Assembly: GCA_015491905.1 (NCBI GenBank)
Contig: WGGC01000041.1
Location: 26,758-90,757 of the forward strand
DNA from: Bacteroidales bacterium
GTDB lineage: Bacteria; Bacteroidota; Bacteroidia; Bacteroidales; F082
DNA: 64,000 bases
Reading direction: 5' to 3'
Of the stretch, positions 28,035 through 39,871 are shown piece by piece (positions within the stretch are counted from its first letter, which is position 1; each line of letters opens with the position of its first letter). Made by a program: the position numbers and the translations under genes. Below the pieces are notes generated by a model. The model saw nothing but the letters and a program-made list of their open reading frames with translations. It ran no database searches and was not told the DNA's origin.

Positions 28035-28355
28035 TTATGCTTCACCAGCAGGACCACCAAGATTAAAAGGTGGAACCATGCCTTCAGGACTATCCTTTAT
28101 TGGGCCATGCATTGATTCGTATTTTAATATATTATCCTGTAATGCCTTAAACAACCTTTTGGCGTGTTCAGGTGTAAGAATAATTCTTGATTTTACTTTG
28201 GCCTTAGGAACACCAGGCATCAACTTAACAAAATCAATAATAAATTCTGAATTTGAATGAGTAATTATTGCCAAATTAGAATAAGTTCCTTCAGCAACTT
28301 CATCTGATAATTCAATATTAATTTGATTTTGTTGATTCTGATTATTATCTTCCAT
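28035..28355 (-). CDS. DUF3467 family protein
   Basis: A 106-aa protein with a Gln/Asn-rich start, then the conserved core EGTYSNLAIITHSNSEFIIDF and SRIILTPEHAKRLFKALQDN. DUF3467 is a small cytosolic family of unknown function. It often follows rpoC in Bacteroidota, as here, but a strong terminator separates the two, so it is probably only partly cotranscribed with rpoBC. The C-terminus is Gly/Pro-rich. Confidence 0.85.
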   Translation of the reverse strand: MEDNNQNQQNQINIELSDEVAEGTYSNLAIITHSNSEFIIDFVKLMPGVPKAKVKSRIILTPEHAKRLFKALQDNILKYESMHGPIKDSPEGMVPPFNLGGPAGEA

Positions 28356-28367
28356 AATATTGTAAAT

Positions 28368-28402
28368 TAAAAAAGGATATAAATATAAATTTATATCCTT
28401 TT
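28368..28402 (-). terminator. Terminator after rpoC
   Basis: A perfect 14-bp stem (AAAAGGATATAAAT/ATTTATATCCTTTT) with a 4-nt loop; the minus-strand T-tract follows and stops 12 bases before the DUF3467 ATG. Confidence 0.85.
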
Positions 28403-28408
28403 AAATTA

Positions 28409-31400
28409 TTATTGATTTTCTTCCATTTCAGCCTTTTCTAAATCATCAGCATTGGCAAGCATTGCTTCATATTCCTCTCTGGAACCGACAATAATATCAT
28501 TATATTGTTTAAGCCCTGTTCCGGCAGGAATTTGATGACCTACAATAACATTTTCTTTCAAACCAAGTAAATCATCTTGTTTAGCATTAATTGCAGCAGA
28601 TGTAAGTACTTTAGTAGTTTCCTGGAATGAAGCTGCAGAAATCCAACTGTCAGTTTGAAGTGAAGCTCTTGTAATTCCTTGAAGTACTTGTCGTGCAGTA
28701 GCAGGCTGAGCCTCTCTGGCTTCAATAAGTTTTTTATCTCTTCTCTTCAACGTAGAATTTTCATCTCGTAGTTTTCTGGCAGAGATAATTTGTCCCTGGC
28801 GAATAATCTCGGAATCACCCGGGTCAACAACAACCTGCATTCCAAAAATTTCATCATTAACTTCCTGAAATGTAATCTTATTTACAAGTTCACCTTCTAA
28901 AAAGCGTGTATCACCAGGATCTTCAACCTGAACTTTACGCATCATCTGACGAACAATAACTTCAAAATGCTTATCATTTATCTTTACACCCTGCAATCTA
29001 TATACTTCCTGAATTTCATTAACAATATATTCTTGAACAGCCATCGGACCTTTGATAGCCAATATATCAGCAGGAGTAATAACACCATCAGAAAGTTGTG
29101 CTCCTGATTTTACAAAGTCGTTTTCCTGTGCTAAAATCTGCTTAGAAGTAGGAACCAGGTACCTTTTTTCTTCTCCTGTTTTAGAGGTTATAATAACTTC
29201 TCTATTACCTCTTTTCAATTTTTTTCCAAAAGAAACAACACCATCAATTTCAGAAACAACGGCCTGTTCCGAAGGATTCCTAGCCTCAAATAATTCAGTA
29301 ACTCTAGGTAAACCACCGGTAATATCACCAGCTTTACCAAAAGCACGAGGTATTTTTACAAGAAGATCACCAGCTTTAATATCCTGTCCTTCTTCAACCA
29401 TAAGGTGAGCACCTACAGGTAAATCATAAGAACGAAGAATACTACCATCTTTGCCGGTAATCTTAACAAATGGGTTTTTAGATTTTACTTTTGTTTCTAT
29501 AATTACTTTTTCAAAATATCCTGTCTGCTCATCAGATTCAACTCGATATGTTTGCCCTTCAGTAATATTTTCAAAAGATACCTTACCGGAAACCTCAGAA
29601 AGTATAACAGCATTAAAAGGATCCCATTCAGCAATAAGATCTCCTTTTTTAACAGAATCATGGCTTTTGAAAAATAATTTAGAACCATAAGGTATATTAC
29701 CAGAAGCCAAAATAACTCCTGTTTTGTTATCAACGATTTTCATCTCTGCAGAACGTCCGGTAACAATTTCATATTTATTTCCTTCATCATCAGAATATGA
29801 AACTGTTCTCAACTCTTCAATTTCCAGAGTACCATCGAATTTAGCTTCAATTTTTGAATTAGCAGCAACATTAGAGGCTGTACCTCCCTGATGGAAAGTT
29901 CTTAATGTAAGCTGAGTTCCAGGTTCACCAATTGATTGAGCTGCAATAACACCAACAGCTTCTCCCATCTGAACGAGTCGTCCGGAAGCAAGGTTTCTAC
30001 CATAACAATTAGCACAAACACCATGTTTTGATTCACATGTTAATACCGACCTTATTTCAACTTGTTCTATAGGCGATTCTTCAATTTCCAATGCAATTTT
30101 CTCAGTAATTTCTTCTCCGCCTTTAACAATCAATTCACCGGTAATAGGGTGATAAACATCATGCAAAGCAACACGACCCAGAATACGATCATATAAAGAC
30201 TCAACAATTTCCTCATTCTTTTTTAAAGCAGATATTGTCAAACCTCGTAAAGTACCGCAATCTTTTTCTGAAATAATCACATCTTGTGAGACATCAACAA
30301 GACGTCTTGTTAAATATCCGGCATCAGCGGTTTTAAGAGCAGTATCCGCTAAACCTTTACGGGCACCATGGGTAGAGATAAAGTACTCTAGAACAGATAA
30401 TCCTTCTCTAAAATTTGAAAGAATAGGATTCTCAATAATTTCATTACCTACGGCTCCTGACTTTTGCGGTTTAGCCATAAGTCCTCTCATACCAGACAAC
30501 TGACGAATTTGTTCTTTAGATCCACGAGCTCCTGAATCCAACATCATGTAAACAGGGTTGAAACCAGCATCATCAGAGGCAAGTTCTTTCATCAATGTAT
30601 TTGTCAAATGAGAATTGGTATGAGTCCAAATATCAATAATTTGATTATATCTTTCATTATTAGTAATGAACCCCATATTATAGTTATTCATCACCTCGTC
30701 AACCTCAGCATTTGCCTTTGCAATAAGTTCTTCTTTAATTTTTGGAACAATAACATTGTTCATATTAAAAGATAAACCACCAGAAAAGGCCATATTATAA
30801 CCCAGGTTTTTTATATCATCAAGAAACTGTGCAGTAACAGCATTACCTGTTTCCTTTAACACATCACTAATAATATCTCGCAGAGCCTTTTTTGTAAGTA
30901 ATTGATTTATGAATCCATAACCACTAGGTACTTTTTCATTGAAGATAACTCTACCAACAGTAGTTTCAATAATCTTCCTGACGAGAGTTCCATCTTCCTT
31001 AACATCCACCATAACTTTAATAATAGCATGCAAATCTACTCTACCTTCATTATATGCTATTCTTACTTCTTCCGGAGAATAAAAAACCCGGCCCTCACCC
31101 TTTACAGGATGCTCAGGTGTATTTTTTCTTGCTTTTGTAATATAGTATAGACCTAAAACCATATCCTGGGAAGGAACAGTAATAGGAGCACCATTAGCCG
31201 GATTCAAAATATTATGTGAAGCCAGCATAAGAATTTGAGCTTCAAGGATTGCTGCATTACCTAAAGGAAGATGAACAGCCATTTGGTCACCGTCGAAGTC
31301 AGCATTAAATGCAGTACAGGCAAGCGGATGGAGCTGAATAGCTTTACCTTCAACTAATTTTGGTTGAAAAGCCTGAATACCTAGACGATGAAGAGTAGGA

Positions 31401-32719
31401 GCCCTGTTTAGCAAAACAGGATGTCCTTTCAATATATTTTCAAGAATATCCCAAACTACCGGATCTTTTCTCTCGACAATTTTTTTTGCAGATTTAACAG
31501 TTTTAACAATTCCTCGTTCAAGTAAACGACGAATGATAAATGGTTTATATAATTCGGCAGCCATATCTTTCGGCAAACCACATTCATTCATTTTTAATTC
31601 AGGACCTACGATAATTACCGAACGACCAGAATAATCAACACGTTTTCCAAGCAAGTTTTGACGAAATCGTCCTTGTTTACCTTTTAAGCTATCACTAAGA
31701 GATTTTAGAGGTCTGTTAGATTCAGATTTAACAGCACTTGATTTTCTTGAATTATCAAATAAAGAATCCACAGCTTCCTGCAACATTCTCTTTTCATTCC
31801 TCATGATAACATCAGGAGCTTTAATTTCAATCAACCTCTTCAAACGGTTATTTCTGATAATTACACGTCTGTATAAATCATTTAAATCAGAAGTAGCAAA
31901 CCGTCCTCCATCCAAAGGAACCAAAGGACGCAATTCAGGTGGGATAACCGGGACAACTTTAACAATCATCCATTCAGGATGATTTTCTTTTCGTTTTTGA
32001 GCTTCTCTAAAAGCTTCATAAACCTGTAAACGTTTTAATGCTTCGGCTTTTCTTTGCTGGGAAGTTTCAGTATTTGCTTTGTGCCTTAACTCATAAGACA
32101 TTTTATCTAAATCCAAATTAGCCAACAAATCATGGATAGCCTCAGCACCCATTTTTGCAACAAATTTTTCAGGATCTGAATCATCTAAATACTGATTTTC
32201 CGAAGGAAGAGTATCTAAAATATCAAGATATTCTTCTTCTGTTAAGAAATCCATCCTATTAATTCCATCTGCCTCTTTAATACCAGGATTAATTACGACA
32301 TAACGTTCATAATAAATAATAGATTCAAGTTTTTTTGTTTGAAGGCCAAGTAGTGCCCCAATTTTATTAGGAAGAGAACGGAAAAACCAAATATGAACAA
32401 CAGGGACAACTAACTCAATATGTCCCATTCTTTCACGTCTGACTTTTTTCTCAGTAACTTCTACGCCACAACGATCACATACGATTCCTTTATAGCGAAT
32501 TCTTTTATATTTACCACAGTGACATTCATAATCCTTTACTGGACCAAATATTCGTTCACAAAAAAGGCCGTCTCTCTCTGGTTTATAGGTACGATAGTTA
32601 ATGGTTTCCGGTTTTAACACCTCACCATGCGAACGTTCCAAAATAGACTCCGGAGAAGCCAGACTAATGGTAACTTTATTAAAACTTTCCGGTACTTTAC
32701 TGTCTTGTCTGAAAGCCAT
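28409..32719 (-). CDS. rpoC: DNA-directed RNA polymerase subunit beta'
   Basis: The 1436-aa catalytic subunit of RNA polymerase. The N-terminal zinc site is C66, C68, C81, C84. The active site Mg2+ loop NADFDGDQM is intact. The second zinc cluster lies around [15 protein letters not shown]. It starts 32 bases after rpoB. Length is normal for Bacteroidota. Expected to be cotranscribed with rpoB. Confidence 0.98.
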   Translation of the reverse strand: MAFRQDSKVPESFNKVTISLASPESILERSHGEVLKPETINYRTYKPERDGLFCERIFGPVKDYECHCGKYKRIRYKGIVCDRCGVEVTEKKVRRERMGHIELVVPVVHIWFFRSLPNKIGALLGLQTKKLESIIYYERYVVINPGIKEADGINRMDFLTEEEYLDILDTLPSENQYLDDSDPEKFVAKMGAEAIHDLLANLDLDKMSYELRHKANTETSQQRKAEALKRLQVYEAFREAQKRKENHPEWMIVKVVPVIPPELRPLVPLDGGRFATSDLNDLYRRVIIRNNRLKRLIEIKAPDVIMRNEKRMLQEAVDSLFDNSRKSSAVKSESNRPLKSLSDSLKGKQGRFRQNLLGKRVDYSGRSVIIVGPELKMNECGLPKDMAAELYKPFIIRRLLERGIVKTVKSAKKIVERKDPVVWDILENILKGHPVLLNRAPTLHRLGIQAFQPKLVEGKAIQLHPLACTAFNADFDGDQMAVHLPLGNAAILEAQILMLASHNILNPANGAPITVPSQDMVLGLYYITKARKNTPEHPVKGEGRVFYSPEEVRIAYNEGRVDLHAIIKVMVDVKEDGTLVRKIIETTVGRVIFNEKVPSGYGFINQLLTKKALRDIISDVLKETGNAVTAQFLDDIKNLGYNMAFSGGLSFNMNNVIVPKIKEELIAKANAEVDEVMNNYNMGFITNNERYNQIIDIWTHTNSHLTNTLMKELASDDAGFNPVYMMLDSGARGSKEQIRQLSGMRGLMAKPQKSGAVGNEIIENPILSNFREGLSVLEYFISTHGARKGLADTALKTADAGYLTRRLVDVSQDVIISEKDCGTLRGLTISALKKNEEIVESLYDRILGRVALHDVYHPITGELIVKGGEEITEKIALEIEESPIEQVEIRSVLTCESKHGVCANCYGRNLASGRLVQMGEAVGVIAAQSIGEPGTQLTLRTFHQGGTASNVAANSKIEAKFDGTLEIEELRTVSYSDDEGNKYEIVTGRSAEMKIVDNKTGVILASGNIPYGSKLFFKSHDSVKKGDLIAEWDPFNAVILSEVSGKVSFENITEGQTYRVESDEQTGYFEKVIIETKVKSKNPFVKITGKDGSILRSYDLPVGAHLMVEEGQDIKAGDLLVKIPRAFGKAGDITGGLPRVTELFEARNPSEQAVVSEIDGVVSFGKKLKRGNREVIITSKTGEEKRYLVPTSKQILAQENDFVKSGAQLSDGVITPADILAIKGPMAVQEYIVNEIQEVYRLQGVKINDKHFEVIVRQMMRKVQVEDPGDTRFLEGELVNKITFQEVNDEIFGMQVVVDPGDSEIIRQGQIISARKLRDENSTLKRRDKKLIEAREAQPATARQVLQGITRASLQTDSWISAASFQETTKVLTSAAINAKQDDLLGLKENVIVGHQIPAGTGLKQYNDIIVGSREEYEAMLANADDLEKAEMEENQ

Positions 32720-32751
32720 ATTAGCAATTATTTAAAAGTATCAAAATTTAA

Positions 32752-35700
32752 TTATTTATCAAAGCTTAGTTCTAAACCTAAACCACGTAGTTCATTAACC
32801 AACACGTTAAAAGATTCAGGAGTTCCGGTTTGTGGCATATTATCCCCCTTAACTATAGCTTCATAAGCCTTTGCACGTCCATTTACATCATCAGATTTAA
32901 CTGTAAGAATTTCCTGTAAAATATTAGCAGCACCAAAAGCTTCTAAGGCCCATACTTCCATTTCACCAAAACGCTGACCACCAAATTGAGCTTTTCCACC
33001 CAATGGTTGCTGAGTAATTAAAGAATATGGTCCGATAGAACGTGCATGCATTTTATCATCAATTAAATGATGTAATTTAAGCATATAAATATAGCCAACA
33101 GTAACAGGCTGATCAAAGCGTTTTCCTGTTCCTCCATCATATAAATAAACGCTTCCATTTTCAGGAAGTCCGGCTTTCTTCATATACTCATTAATCTGTT
33201 CAAGGGAAGCACCATCAAAAATAGGAGTAGCAAAATTAACTCCAAGCTTTACTCCTGCCCATGCCAATATAGTTTCATAAATCTGTCCCAGGTTCATACG
33301 AGAAGGTACACCCAAAGGATTTAAGACAATATCAACAGGAGTTCCGTCTTCCATAAATGGCATATCTTCTTCACGAACGATTTTAGCAACAATTCCCTTA
33401 TTACCATGACGTCCGGCCATTTTATCACCCACTTTAAGTTTACGCTTTTTAGCGATATAAACCTTTGCAAGCTGAACAATACCATTTGGCAATTCATCCC
33501 CAACAGAAGCAACAAACTTTTTACGATTATAAATCCCAAGAAGTTCTTTATATTTTATATTATAATTGTTCAACAAGCGCTGAATCAATAAATTCTTCTC
33601 TTTATCGGTTGTCCATTTACTTGAATTGATAGTAGTATAATCCAGACTATTCAGAATTTTTTGTGTAAATTTCGTTTTAGTTGGAACCACCATTTCTCCA
33701 TATGTATTGGTTACTCCCTGGGAAGTTCTGTTACTTACTATTACAGTAAGTTTATCAACCAACTTAGATTTTAAATCTGCGAATAACTTATTATACTCTT
33801 CATCCAGTTTTTCAATAAATTCTTTTTCCTGAGCTTTTGTTTTAGCACCTTTAACAGCTCGCGAAAATAAATGTTTCTCCAGAACAACACCACGTAAAGA
33901 AGGTGGCGCTTTCAAGGAGGCGTTTTTAACATCACCTGCTTTGTCACCAAAAATAGCACGAAGCAGTTTCTCTTCAGGAGTTGGGTCGCTTTCACCTTTC
34001 GGGGTAATTTTACCGATTAAAATATCTCCTTCTTTTACCTCAGCTCCAACACGAATCAGTCCGTGTTCATCCAAATCTTTTGTAGCTTCTGCACTAACAT
34101 TAGGAATATCATTTGTTAATTCTTCTATTCCTCTCTTAGTATCTCTAACCTCAAGAGTAAACTCTTCAATATGAACAGAGGTAAACACATCTTCCTTTAC
34201 TATTTTTTCAGAAATAACAATAGCATCTTCATAATTATATCCTTTCCAAGGCATGAAAGCTACTTTGACATTTCTTCCCAATGCAAGGTCACCTTTTTGA
34301 GTACCATATCCTTCGCACAACGGATCGCCTTTAGAAACCTTATCTCCTGGCCTTACTATTGGCCTTAGATTGATAGAAGTATTTTGATTAGTCCGGCGGA
34401 ACTTTGTAAGTTTATATTCTTTAATATCATCATCAAAACTTACAAGTTTTTCCATCTCATCACGAGAGTAACGAATAATAATTTTTTTTGCGTCTACATA
34501 TTCCACAACTCCATCGCCTTCAGCGGTAACCAAAACTCTACTATCTCTGGCAACAAAAGGTTCAACACCCGTACCTACAATTGGAGCTTCAGGGTTTAAT
34601 AATGGAACAGCCTGACGCATCATGTTAGACCCCATCAATGCCCTGTTAGCATCATCATGCTCAAGAAATGGAATTGATGAAGCGGCAATAGAAGCAATTT
34701 GATTAGGTGCGATATCAATTAAATCTACCTCTTCTCTGGGAGTAATTGGATAATCAGCCTGATAACGAACTTTTACTTTATTATTAACAAAAGAACCTTT
34801 ATCATCAACAACAGTATTTGCCTGGGCAATTATTTTATCTTCCTCTTCCTCGGCACTTAAGTAAATTGGTTTGTGTTTATAATCTATAATTCCATCTACA
34901 ACTTTACGATAAGGAGTTTCAATAAAACCAAGATGGTTAATTTTTGCAAATACACATAATGAAGATATCAAACCAATATTAGGACCTTCAGGAGTTTCTA
35001 TTGTACATAATCTGCCATAATGAGTATAGTGAACATCACGAACTTCAAACCCTGCTCTTTCGCGTGATAAACCACCTGGTCCCAATGCAGAAATTCTTCT
35101 TTTATGAGTTATTTCAGCCAAAGGATTTGTCTGATCCATAAATTGAGATAGAGCATTTGTTCCAAAAAATGAATTAATAACAGAAGATAGTGTTTTAGCA
35201 TTTATCAAATCGGAAGGTGTAAAAACCTCATTATCCCTTACATTCATTCTTTCCCTAATAGTACGAGCCATACGGGCTAAACCAACACCAAACTGGCTAT
35301 ATAACTGTTCTCCTACAGTACGAACTCTACGGTTACTCAAATGATCAATATCATCAACAATAGTTTTTTGATTCATCAATTTAATTAAATGACGAATAAT
35401 CAAAACTATGTCTTCTTTGGTTAAAACTCTAACATCAGTTGGAGTATTTAATTCAAGTTTTTTATTTATACGATAACGTCCTACCTCACCAAGGTCATAT
35501 CGTTTATCAGAAAAGAATAATCTGTCGAAAACACTTCTTGCTGTTTCTTCATCTGGTGGTAATGCGTTCCGCAATTGGAAATAAATATATTCAACAGCTT
35601 CTTTTTCAGAATTCGTTGTATCCTTTTGTAAAGTATTAAATATAACAGCATAATCATTAATACTTTCATCATCTTTATGTAAAAGAATTGTTTTTACACC

Positions 35701-36561
35701 AGCATCAATTATTTGTTGAATATGTTCCTTTTCAAGAACAGTTTCACGTTCAATAATAACATCGTTACGCTCAATAGTAACAACTTCACCAGTATCTTCA
35801 TCAACAAAATCTTCAAACCAGGATTTAACAACCCTGGCAGCCAAACTTCTCCCTAATACTCTTTTAAGTCCGGCTTTACTAACCTTAACCTCTTCAGCGA
35901 GATCAAAAATTTCAAGAATGTCATGGTCTGATTCAAAACCTATGGCACGCAATAAGGTAGTAACAGGTAATTTCTTTTTTCTGTCGATATAAGCATACAT
36001 TACGTTATTAATATCGGTAGAAAACTCAATCCATGACCCTTTAAAAGGAATAATTCTGGCGGAAAATAATTGAGTACCATTAGCATGGCGATGTTGACCA
36101 AAGAAAACACCAGGAGAACGGTGTAACTGTGAAACGATAACACGTTCTGCTCCGTTAACAATAAATGTACCACGAGGGGTCATATAAGGAATCATCCCCA
36201 GGTAAACATCCTGAACAATGGTTTCAAAATCTTCGTGCTCGGGATCTGTACAATAAAGCTTTAATTTAGCTTTAAGCGGTACACTATAAGTTAATCCACG
36301 TTCTAGACACTCATCAATGGTGTATCGTGGAGGATCAACAAAGTAGTCCAGAAATTCAAGGACAAAATTATTTCTTGCATCAGTAATAGGAAAGTTTTCA
36401 GAAAAAACCTTAAAAAGTCCTTCATTAATACGATTTTCCGTATTTGTTTCCAATTGGAAGAAATCTTGAAAAGATTTTAATTGGACATCCAGAAAATCCG
36501 GATAAGGCATCAGGTTTTTCGTTGATGCGAAACTGATTCTTTCGGTTTTGTTTCCAGCCAA
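32752..36561 (-). CDS. rpoB: DNA-directed RNA polymerase subunit beta
   Basis: The 1269-aa second large subunit of RNA polymerase. The rifampicin region is recognisable ([19 protein letters not shown], then [26 protein letters not shown]), with wild-type-like residues at the usual resistance positions. C-terminal signature [24 protein letters not shown] is present. It is preceded by a structured 145-base gap after rplL. Confidence 0.98.
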   Translation of the reverse strand: MAGNKTERISFASTKNLMPYPDFLDVQLKSFQDFFQLETNTENRINEGLFKVFSENFPITDARNNFVLEFLDYFVDPPRYTIDECLERGLTYSVPLKAKLKLYCTDPEHEDFETIVQDVYLGMIPYMTPRGTFIVNGAERVIVSQLHRSPGVFFGQHRHANGTQLFSARIIPFKGSWIEFSTDINNVMYAYIDRKKKLPVTTLLRAIGFESDHDILEIFDLAEEVKVSKAGLKRVLGRSLAARVVKSWFEDFVDEDTGEVVTIERNDVIIERETVLEKEHIQQIIDAGVKTILLHKDDESINDYAVIFNTLQKDTTNSEKEAVEYIYFQLRNALPPDEETARSVFDRLFFSDKRYDLGEVGRYRINKKLELNTPTDVRVLTKEDIVLIIRHLIKLMNQKTIVDDIDHLSNRRVRTVGEQLYSQFGVGLARMARTIRERMNVRDNEVFTPSDLINAKTLSSVINSFFGTNALSQFMDQTNPLAEITHKRRISALGPGGLSRERAGFEVRDVHYTHYGRLCTIETPEGPNIGLISSLCVFAKINHLGFIETPYRKVVDGIIDYKHKPIYLSAEEEEDKIIAQANTVVDDKGSFVNNKVKVRYQADYPITPREEVDLIDIAPNQIASIAASSIPFLEHDDANRALMGSNMMRQAVPLLNPEAPIVGTGVEPFVARDSRVLVTAEGDGVVEYVDAKKIIIRYSRDEMEKLVSFDDDIKEYKLTKFRRTNQNTSINLRPIVRPGDKVSKGDPLCEGYGTQKGDLALGRNVKVAFMPWKGYNYEDAIVISEKIVKEDVFTSVHIEEFTLEVRDTKRGIEELTNDIPNVSAEATKDLDEHGLIRVGAEVKEGDILIGKITPKGESDPTPEEKLLRAIFGDKAGDVKNASLKAPPSLRGVVLEKHLFSRAVKGAKTKAQEKEFIEKLDEEYNKLFADLKSKLVDKLTVIVSNRTSQGVTNTYGEMVVPTKTKFTQKILNSLDYTTINSSKWTTDKEKNLLIQRLLNNYNIKYKELLGIYNRKKFVASVGDELPNGIVQLAKVYIAKKRKLKVGDKMAGRHGNKGIVAKIVREEDMPFMEDGTPVDIVLNPLGVPSRMNLGQIYETILAWAGVKLGVNFATPIFDGASLEQINEYMKKAGLPENGSVYLYDGGTGKRFDQPVTVGYIYMLKLHHLIDDKMHARSIGPYSLITQQPLGGKAQFGGQRFGEMEVWALEAFGAANILQEILTVKSDDVNGRAKAYEAIVKGDNMPQTGTPESFNVLVNELRGLGLELSFDK

Positions 36562-36630
36562 GGCTATATAGTTTTAGATTATAAATAAAACTGACAATAA
36601 TATAATTACATGCCAGTAAATTAAGTCAGT

Positions 36631-36692
36631 AAGATGTAAAAGAACAAATAGACGCAAACCTCTAACCCATATTGGGTTAGAGGTTACATCTT
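36631..36692 (-). promoter_or_regulatory. Structured rplL-rpoB intergenic element (attenuator or processing site)
   Basis: A perfect 13-bp hairpin (36657-36669 with 36673-36685, loop TAT) is enclosed by a second pairing, AAGATGTAA (36631-36639) with TTACATCTT (36684-36692, sharing two bases with the inner stem). The element fills the gap between rplL and rpoB. In E. coli the same gap holds an attenuator and an RNase III site; that function here is inference. Confidence 0.6.
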
Positions 36693-36706
36693 TTTTAAAA
36701 AAAATA

Positions 36707-37084
36707 TTACTTAATTTCTACCTCAGCACCAGCACCTTCAAGCTGAGTTTTTAAGGCTTCTGCCTCATCTTTGGTAACGCCTTCTTTGATAGCTTTTGGT
36801 GCAGCATCAACTAGTCCTTTAGATTCCTTTAAACCTAAACTGGTAAGTTCTTTAACCAATTTAACAACAGCCAGTTTAGACTGTCCGGCACTTTTAAGGA
36901 TAACATCAAAAGAAGTTTGCTCTTCAGCTGCATCTTCACCAGCACCGGCACCAGGACCAGCAACAGCTACAGCAGCAGCGGCCGGTTCAATACCATATTC
37001 GTTTTTTAAAATTTCAGCTAGTTCATTAACTTCTTTAACAGTAAGGTTAACTAATTGTTCTGCAAATGCTTTTAAATCTGCCAT
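36707..37084 (-). CDS. rplL: 50S ribosomal protein L7/L12
   Basis: A 125-aa stalk protein. The N-terminal dimerisation domain is followed by an Ala/Gly-rich hinge ([16 protein letters not shown]) and a C-terminal factor-binding domain ([24 protein letters not shown]). It recruits translation factors including the EF-Tu made upstream in this locus. 52 bases after rplJ. Confidence 0.98.
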   Translation of the reverse strand: MADLKAFAEQLVNLTVKEVNELAEILKNEYGIEPAAAAVAVAGPGAGAGEDAAEEQTSFDVILKSAGQSKLAVVKLVKELTSLGLKESKGLVDAAPKAIKEGVTKDEAEALKTQLEGAGAEVEIK

Positions 37085-37136
37085 TTTTGTTATTTTTTAA
37101 TTATTATGAATTCGTTTTACTAAAATATTTTTACCA

Positions 37137-37658
37137 TTATTCAGATTTCTCTGATAAGGTTTTAAGAATACCGGTTAAATTATTACCACCGGATTGCAGA
37201 GCTGAAACAACATTTTTTGCAGGAGATTGCAATAAAGCAACCAAATCACCTATTAATTCATTCTTACTCTTAATAGAAGCAAGAAAATCAATTTGATTAT
37301 CACCTACATAAACGGTTTCTTCAATGTATGCAGCTTTAACTTTAGGATATTCAGATTTTTTTCTGAATTCCTTAATTAATTTTGCAGGAGCATTTCCTGC
37401 TTCGGAAAACATCAATGATGTATGCCCCTTAAGTGCTACATTTAACTCATCTAGTTCCTTGTCAACAGCTTCCATCGCTTTAGCCAGCAAAGTGTTTTTT
37501 ACAACACGTAACTGAATACCACGATTAAAACACATTCTTCTTAACTTACTTGTATCTTCAGCATTCAATGAAGAAACATCTGTAAGATAAAAATTATTAT
37601 TTTCTTTAAGCTGTTCAGCAATAGAGTCAATAAGTTGTTTTTTATCTTCTTTTCTCAT
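37137..37658 (-). CDS. rplJ: 50S ribosomal protein L10
   Basis: A 173-aa uL10 protein, base of the L12 stalk (N-terminal rRNA-binding region with SSLNAEDTSKLRRMCF and VVKNTLLAKAM). The gap to rplA is only 19 bases, too short for the long L10 leader found in some other bacteria, so autoregulation by that leader is not evident. Confidence 0.97.
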   Translation of the reverse strand: MRKEDKKQLIDSIAEQLKENNNFYLTDVSSLNAEDTSKLRRMCFNRGIQLRVVKNTLLAKAMEAVDKELDELNVALKGHTSLMFSEAGNAPAKLIKEFRKKSEYPKVKAAYIEETVYVGDNQIDFLASIKSKNELIGDLVALLQSPAKNVVSALQSGGNNLTGILKTLSEKSE

Positions 37659-37677
37659 AATTAACGTATTTTAACCG

Positions 37678-38379
37678 TTAAGCACTAGCAGTTATTGATT
37701 TAATATCTAAAGCAATACCCGGACTCATAGTACTGGATAATGATATGCTTTTAACATAAGTACCCTTTGATGCTGATGGTTTTAATTTTAAAATTGTATT
37801 CACCAGTTCACCAATATTCTCTTCAAGTTTAGTATCGTCAAAACTAACTTTTCCAACTGAAGAATGAATAATTCCATACTTATCAACTTTAAAATCAATT
37901 TTACCAGCCTTTGCCGCATTAACAGCCTGACCAACATCCATAGTAACTGTACCGGTTTTTGGATTTGGCATTAAACCACGAGGGCCTAAAATCCTACCAA
38001 GTTGCCCTACTTTAGGCATAACACTAGGCATAGTTATTACAACATCTACATCGGTCCAACCGCCTTTGATTTTATCAATGTACTCATCAAGGCCAACGTA
38101 ATCAGCGCCGGCTGCTTTAGCTTCTTCCTCCTTATCAGGTGTACACAAAACCAAAACTTTAAGCTCTTTACCGGTTCCATGTGGAAGGGTAACAGAACCT
38201 CTAACCATTTGGTTTGCTTTTCGGGGGTCAACACCCAAACGCACACTTAAATCAACTGAAGCATCAAATTTAGTATAAGTAATATCTTTTACTAATTTAA
38301 CAGCTTCTGCTAAGGAGTACTCTTTATTCTTTTCGAATTTGGCCAAAGCTTCTTTGTGTTTTTTTGTCATTTTTGCCAT
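37678..38379 (-). CDS. rplA: 50S ribosomal protein L1
   Basis: A 233-aa uL1 protein of the E-site stalk. Conserved [15 protein letters not shown] and [21 protein letters not shown] are present. L1 often represses its own rplK-rplA mRNA in other bacteria. A ribosome site (GGAGGAGAA) precedes the ATG. Confidence 0.98.
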   Translation of the reverse strand: MAKMTKKHKEALAKFEKNKEYSLAEAVKLVKDITYTKFDASVDLSVRLGVDPRKANQMVRGSVTLPHGTGKELKVLVLCTPDKEEEAKAAGADYVGLDEYIDKIKGGWTDVDVVITMPSVMPKVGQLGRILGPRGLMPNPKTGTVTMDVGQAVNAAKAGKIDFKVDKYGIIHSSVGKVSFDDTKLEENIGELVNTILKLKPSASKGTYVKSISLSSTMSPGIALDIKSITASA

Positions 38380-38401
38380 ATTCTCCTCCTGTTAACAGAT
38401 T

Positions 38402-38842
38402 TTAATTTTGAGGAAATTCACCTTTAATCTTAACCCCCATACTACGTGCAGTACCGGCAACCATTTTCATGGCCGACTCAACAGTAAAAGCATTTAAATC
38501 GGGCATTTTTGCCTCGGCTATGCTTTTTACCTGATCCCAGGTAATTGTTGCAACTTTAACACGATTTGGCTCAGGAGAACCTTTTTTTAGCTTAGCAGCT
38601 TCCATTATCTGAACAGCTACAGGCGGTGTTTTAAGTATAAATTCAAAGGTTTTATCTTTATAAACAGTAATGATAACAGGAATAACCTTACCGGCCTGAT
38701 CCTGAGTACGAGCATTAAACTGTTTACAAAATTCCATGATATTCACACCCTTAGCACCCAATGCTGGTCCTACCGGTGGGGATGGATTTGCGGCTCCACC
38801 CTTAATCTGTAATTTAATTAATCCACTTATTTCTTTTGCCAT
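38402..38842 (-). CDS. rplK: 50S ribosomal protein L11
   Basis: A 146-aa uL11 protein that binds the GTPase-associated 23S rRNA together with L10-L12. The N-terminal motif [20 protein letters not shown] and the C-terminal [10 protein letters not shown] are present. 39 bases after nusG. Confidence 0.98.
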   Translation of the reverse strand: MAKEISGLIKLQIKGGAANPSPPVGPALGAKGVNIMEFCKQFNARTQDQAGKVIPVIITVYKDKTFEFILKTPPVAVQIMEAAKLKKGSPEPNRVKVATITWDQVKSIAEAKMPDLNAFTVESAMKMVAGTARSMGVKIKGEFPQN

Positions 38843-38881
38843 TTTAAACCTAATGTTTAAAATTAATAAAGTTCATTTGCC

Positions 38882-39427
38882 CTATTCTTTCTCTACCTGC
38901 ATAAATCCTAATTCAAGAGGTGTCTTTCTACCAAAGATTTTAACCATAACTTTTAACTTTTTCTTTTCTTCGTTAATATCTTCAATAACACCACTAAAAC
39001 TAGCAAACGGTCCATCAGTAACAGTAACGGTTTCACCAACAATAAAGGGGATATTTACCTCTTCTCCCTGCTCAGCAAGTTCATCTACTTTTCCAAGTAT
39101 ACGTTTTACTTCTGCAGGGCGTAAAGCATCAGCTTCACCTCTAGTGCCTAAAAACCCTAAAACATCAGGAATGTTCCGGATAATATGTGGTATTTCACCC
39201 GATAATTCGGCCTCAACCAATACATAACCTGGAAAATAATTTCGCTCTTTGCTAATTTTTTTTCCTTTACGAATTTGATAAACCTTCTCAGTTGGTATTA
39301 AAACCTGTGAAATAAAATCTTCTAAATGAAGTCGTTTGATTTCACTTTCAAGATAAGCTTTCACTTTCTTTTCTTTACCACTGATGGCTCTGACAACATA
39401 CCACTTTTTTCCGGATTCTCCGCTCAT
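38882..39427 (-). CDS. nusG: Transcription antitermination/termination factor NusG
   Basis: A 181-aa NusG with N-terminal NGN domain ([27 protein letters not shown]) and C-terminal KOW domain ([18 protein letters not shown]). It links RNA polymerase to the ribosome. It lies in the standard secE-nusG-rplKAJL order. Confidence 0.97.
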   Translation of the reverse strand: MSGESGKKWYVVRAISGKEKKVKAYLESEIKRLHLEDFISQVLIPTEKVYQIRKGKKISKERNYFPGYVLVEAELSGEIPHIIRNIPDVLGFLGTRGEADALRPAEVKRILGKVDELAEQGEEVNIPFIVGETVTVTDGPFASFSGVIEDINEEKKKLKVMVKIFGRKTPLELGFMQVEKE

Positions 39428-39503
39428 CTTACAGCCAAATTCTGATTAGTAACAAACAAGTTAATATATATTTAATAATTCGAACAGTACGATTTCAGCA
39501 ATA

Positions 39504-39701
39504 CTAAAAAAGGCCATAAAACCTCTCAAGAATTGTTGAAAATGAAATATCCATCAAATAAACCACCAAAGCGATTATTAGGGAAGCAACGGATACAACA
39601 ATTGCACTATTCTGCAGCTCACTCCATGTTGGCCAGGATACTTTATGCATCCATTCATTATTGACTTCTTTAAGATATCCTACAATATTAAATTTTGCCA
39701 T
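39504..39701 (-). CDS. secE: Preprotein translocase subunit SecE
   Basis: A 65-aa SecE of the short single-helix type. The amphipathic region EVNNEWMHKVSWPTWSELQNS precedes the membrane helix. It stabilises SecY in the inner-membrane translocon. 16 bases downstream of tRNA-Trp. Confidence 0.95.
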   Translation of the reverse strand: MAKFNIVGYLKEVNNEWMHKVSWPTWSELQNSAIVVSVASLIIALVVYLMDISFSTILERFYGLF

Positions 39702-39717
39702 TATATTGAATGTTTAG

Positions 39718-39790
39718 CACGGGTGGTAGGAATCGAACCCACAACCAACGGTTTTGGAGACCGCTACTCTACCAGTTGAGCTACACCCGT
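39718..39790 (-). tRNA. tRNA-Trp(CCA)
   Basis: A 73-nt tRNA on the minus strand with acceptor ACGGGTG/CACCCGT, anticodon loop CTCCAAA (anticodon CCA) in a CGGT/ACCG stem, and T-loop GGTTCGATTCC. It sits between tuf and secE, as in many bacteria. Confidence 0.95.
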
Positions 39791-39812
39791 ATCCTATTTT
39801 ATATAGCGCTTA

Positions 39813-39840
39813 AAGGTATCCTGAAAATACAGGATACCTT
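39813..39840 (-). terminator. Hairpin between tuf and tRNA-Trp
   Basis: AAGGTATCCTG/CAGGATACCTT, an 11-bp stem with a 6-nt loop; no T-run follows on the minus strand, so partial terminator or tRNA-processing signal. Confidence 0.6.
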
Positions 39841-39871
39841 CTTACACCTTTATAATAATTCTATTTTTTTA

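Noticed and set aside
33321..33539. Overlapping ORFs inside rpoB, rpoC, actB and other long genes
   Set aside because: They are alternative-frame shadows of strongly conserved genes with no own start signals.
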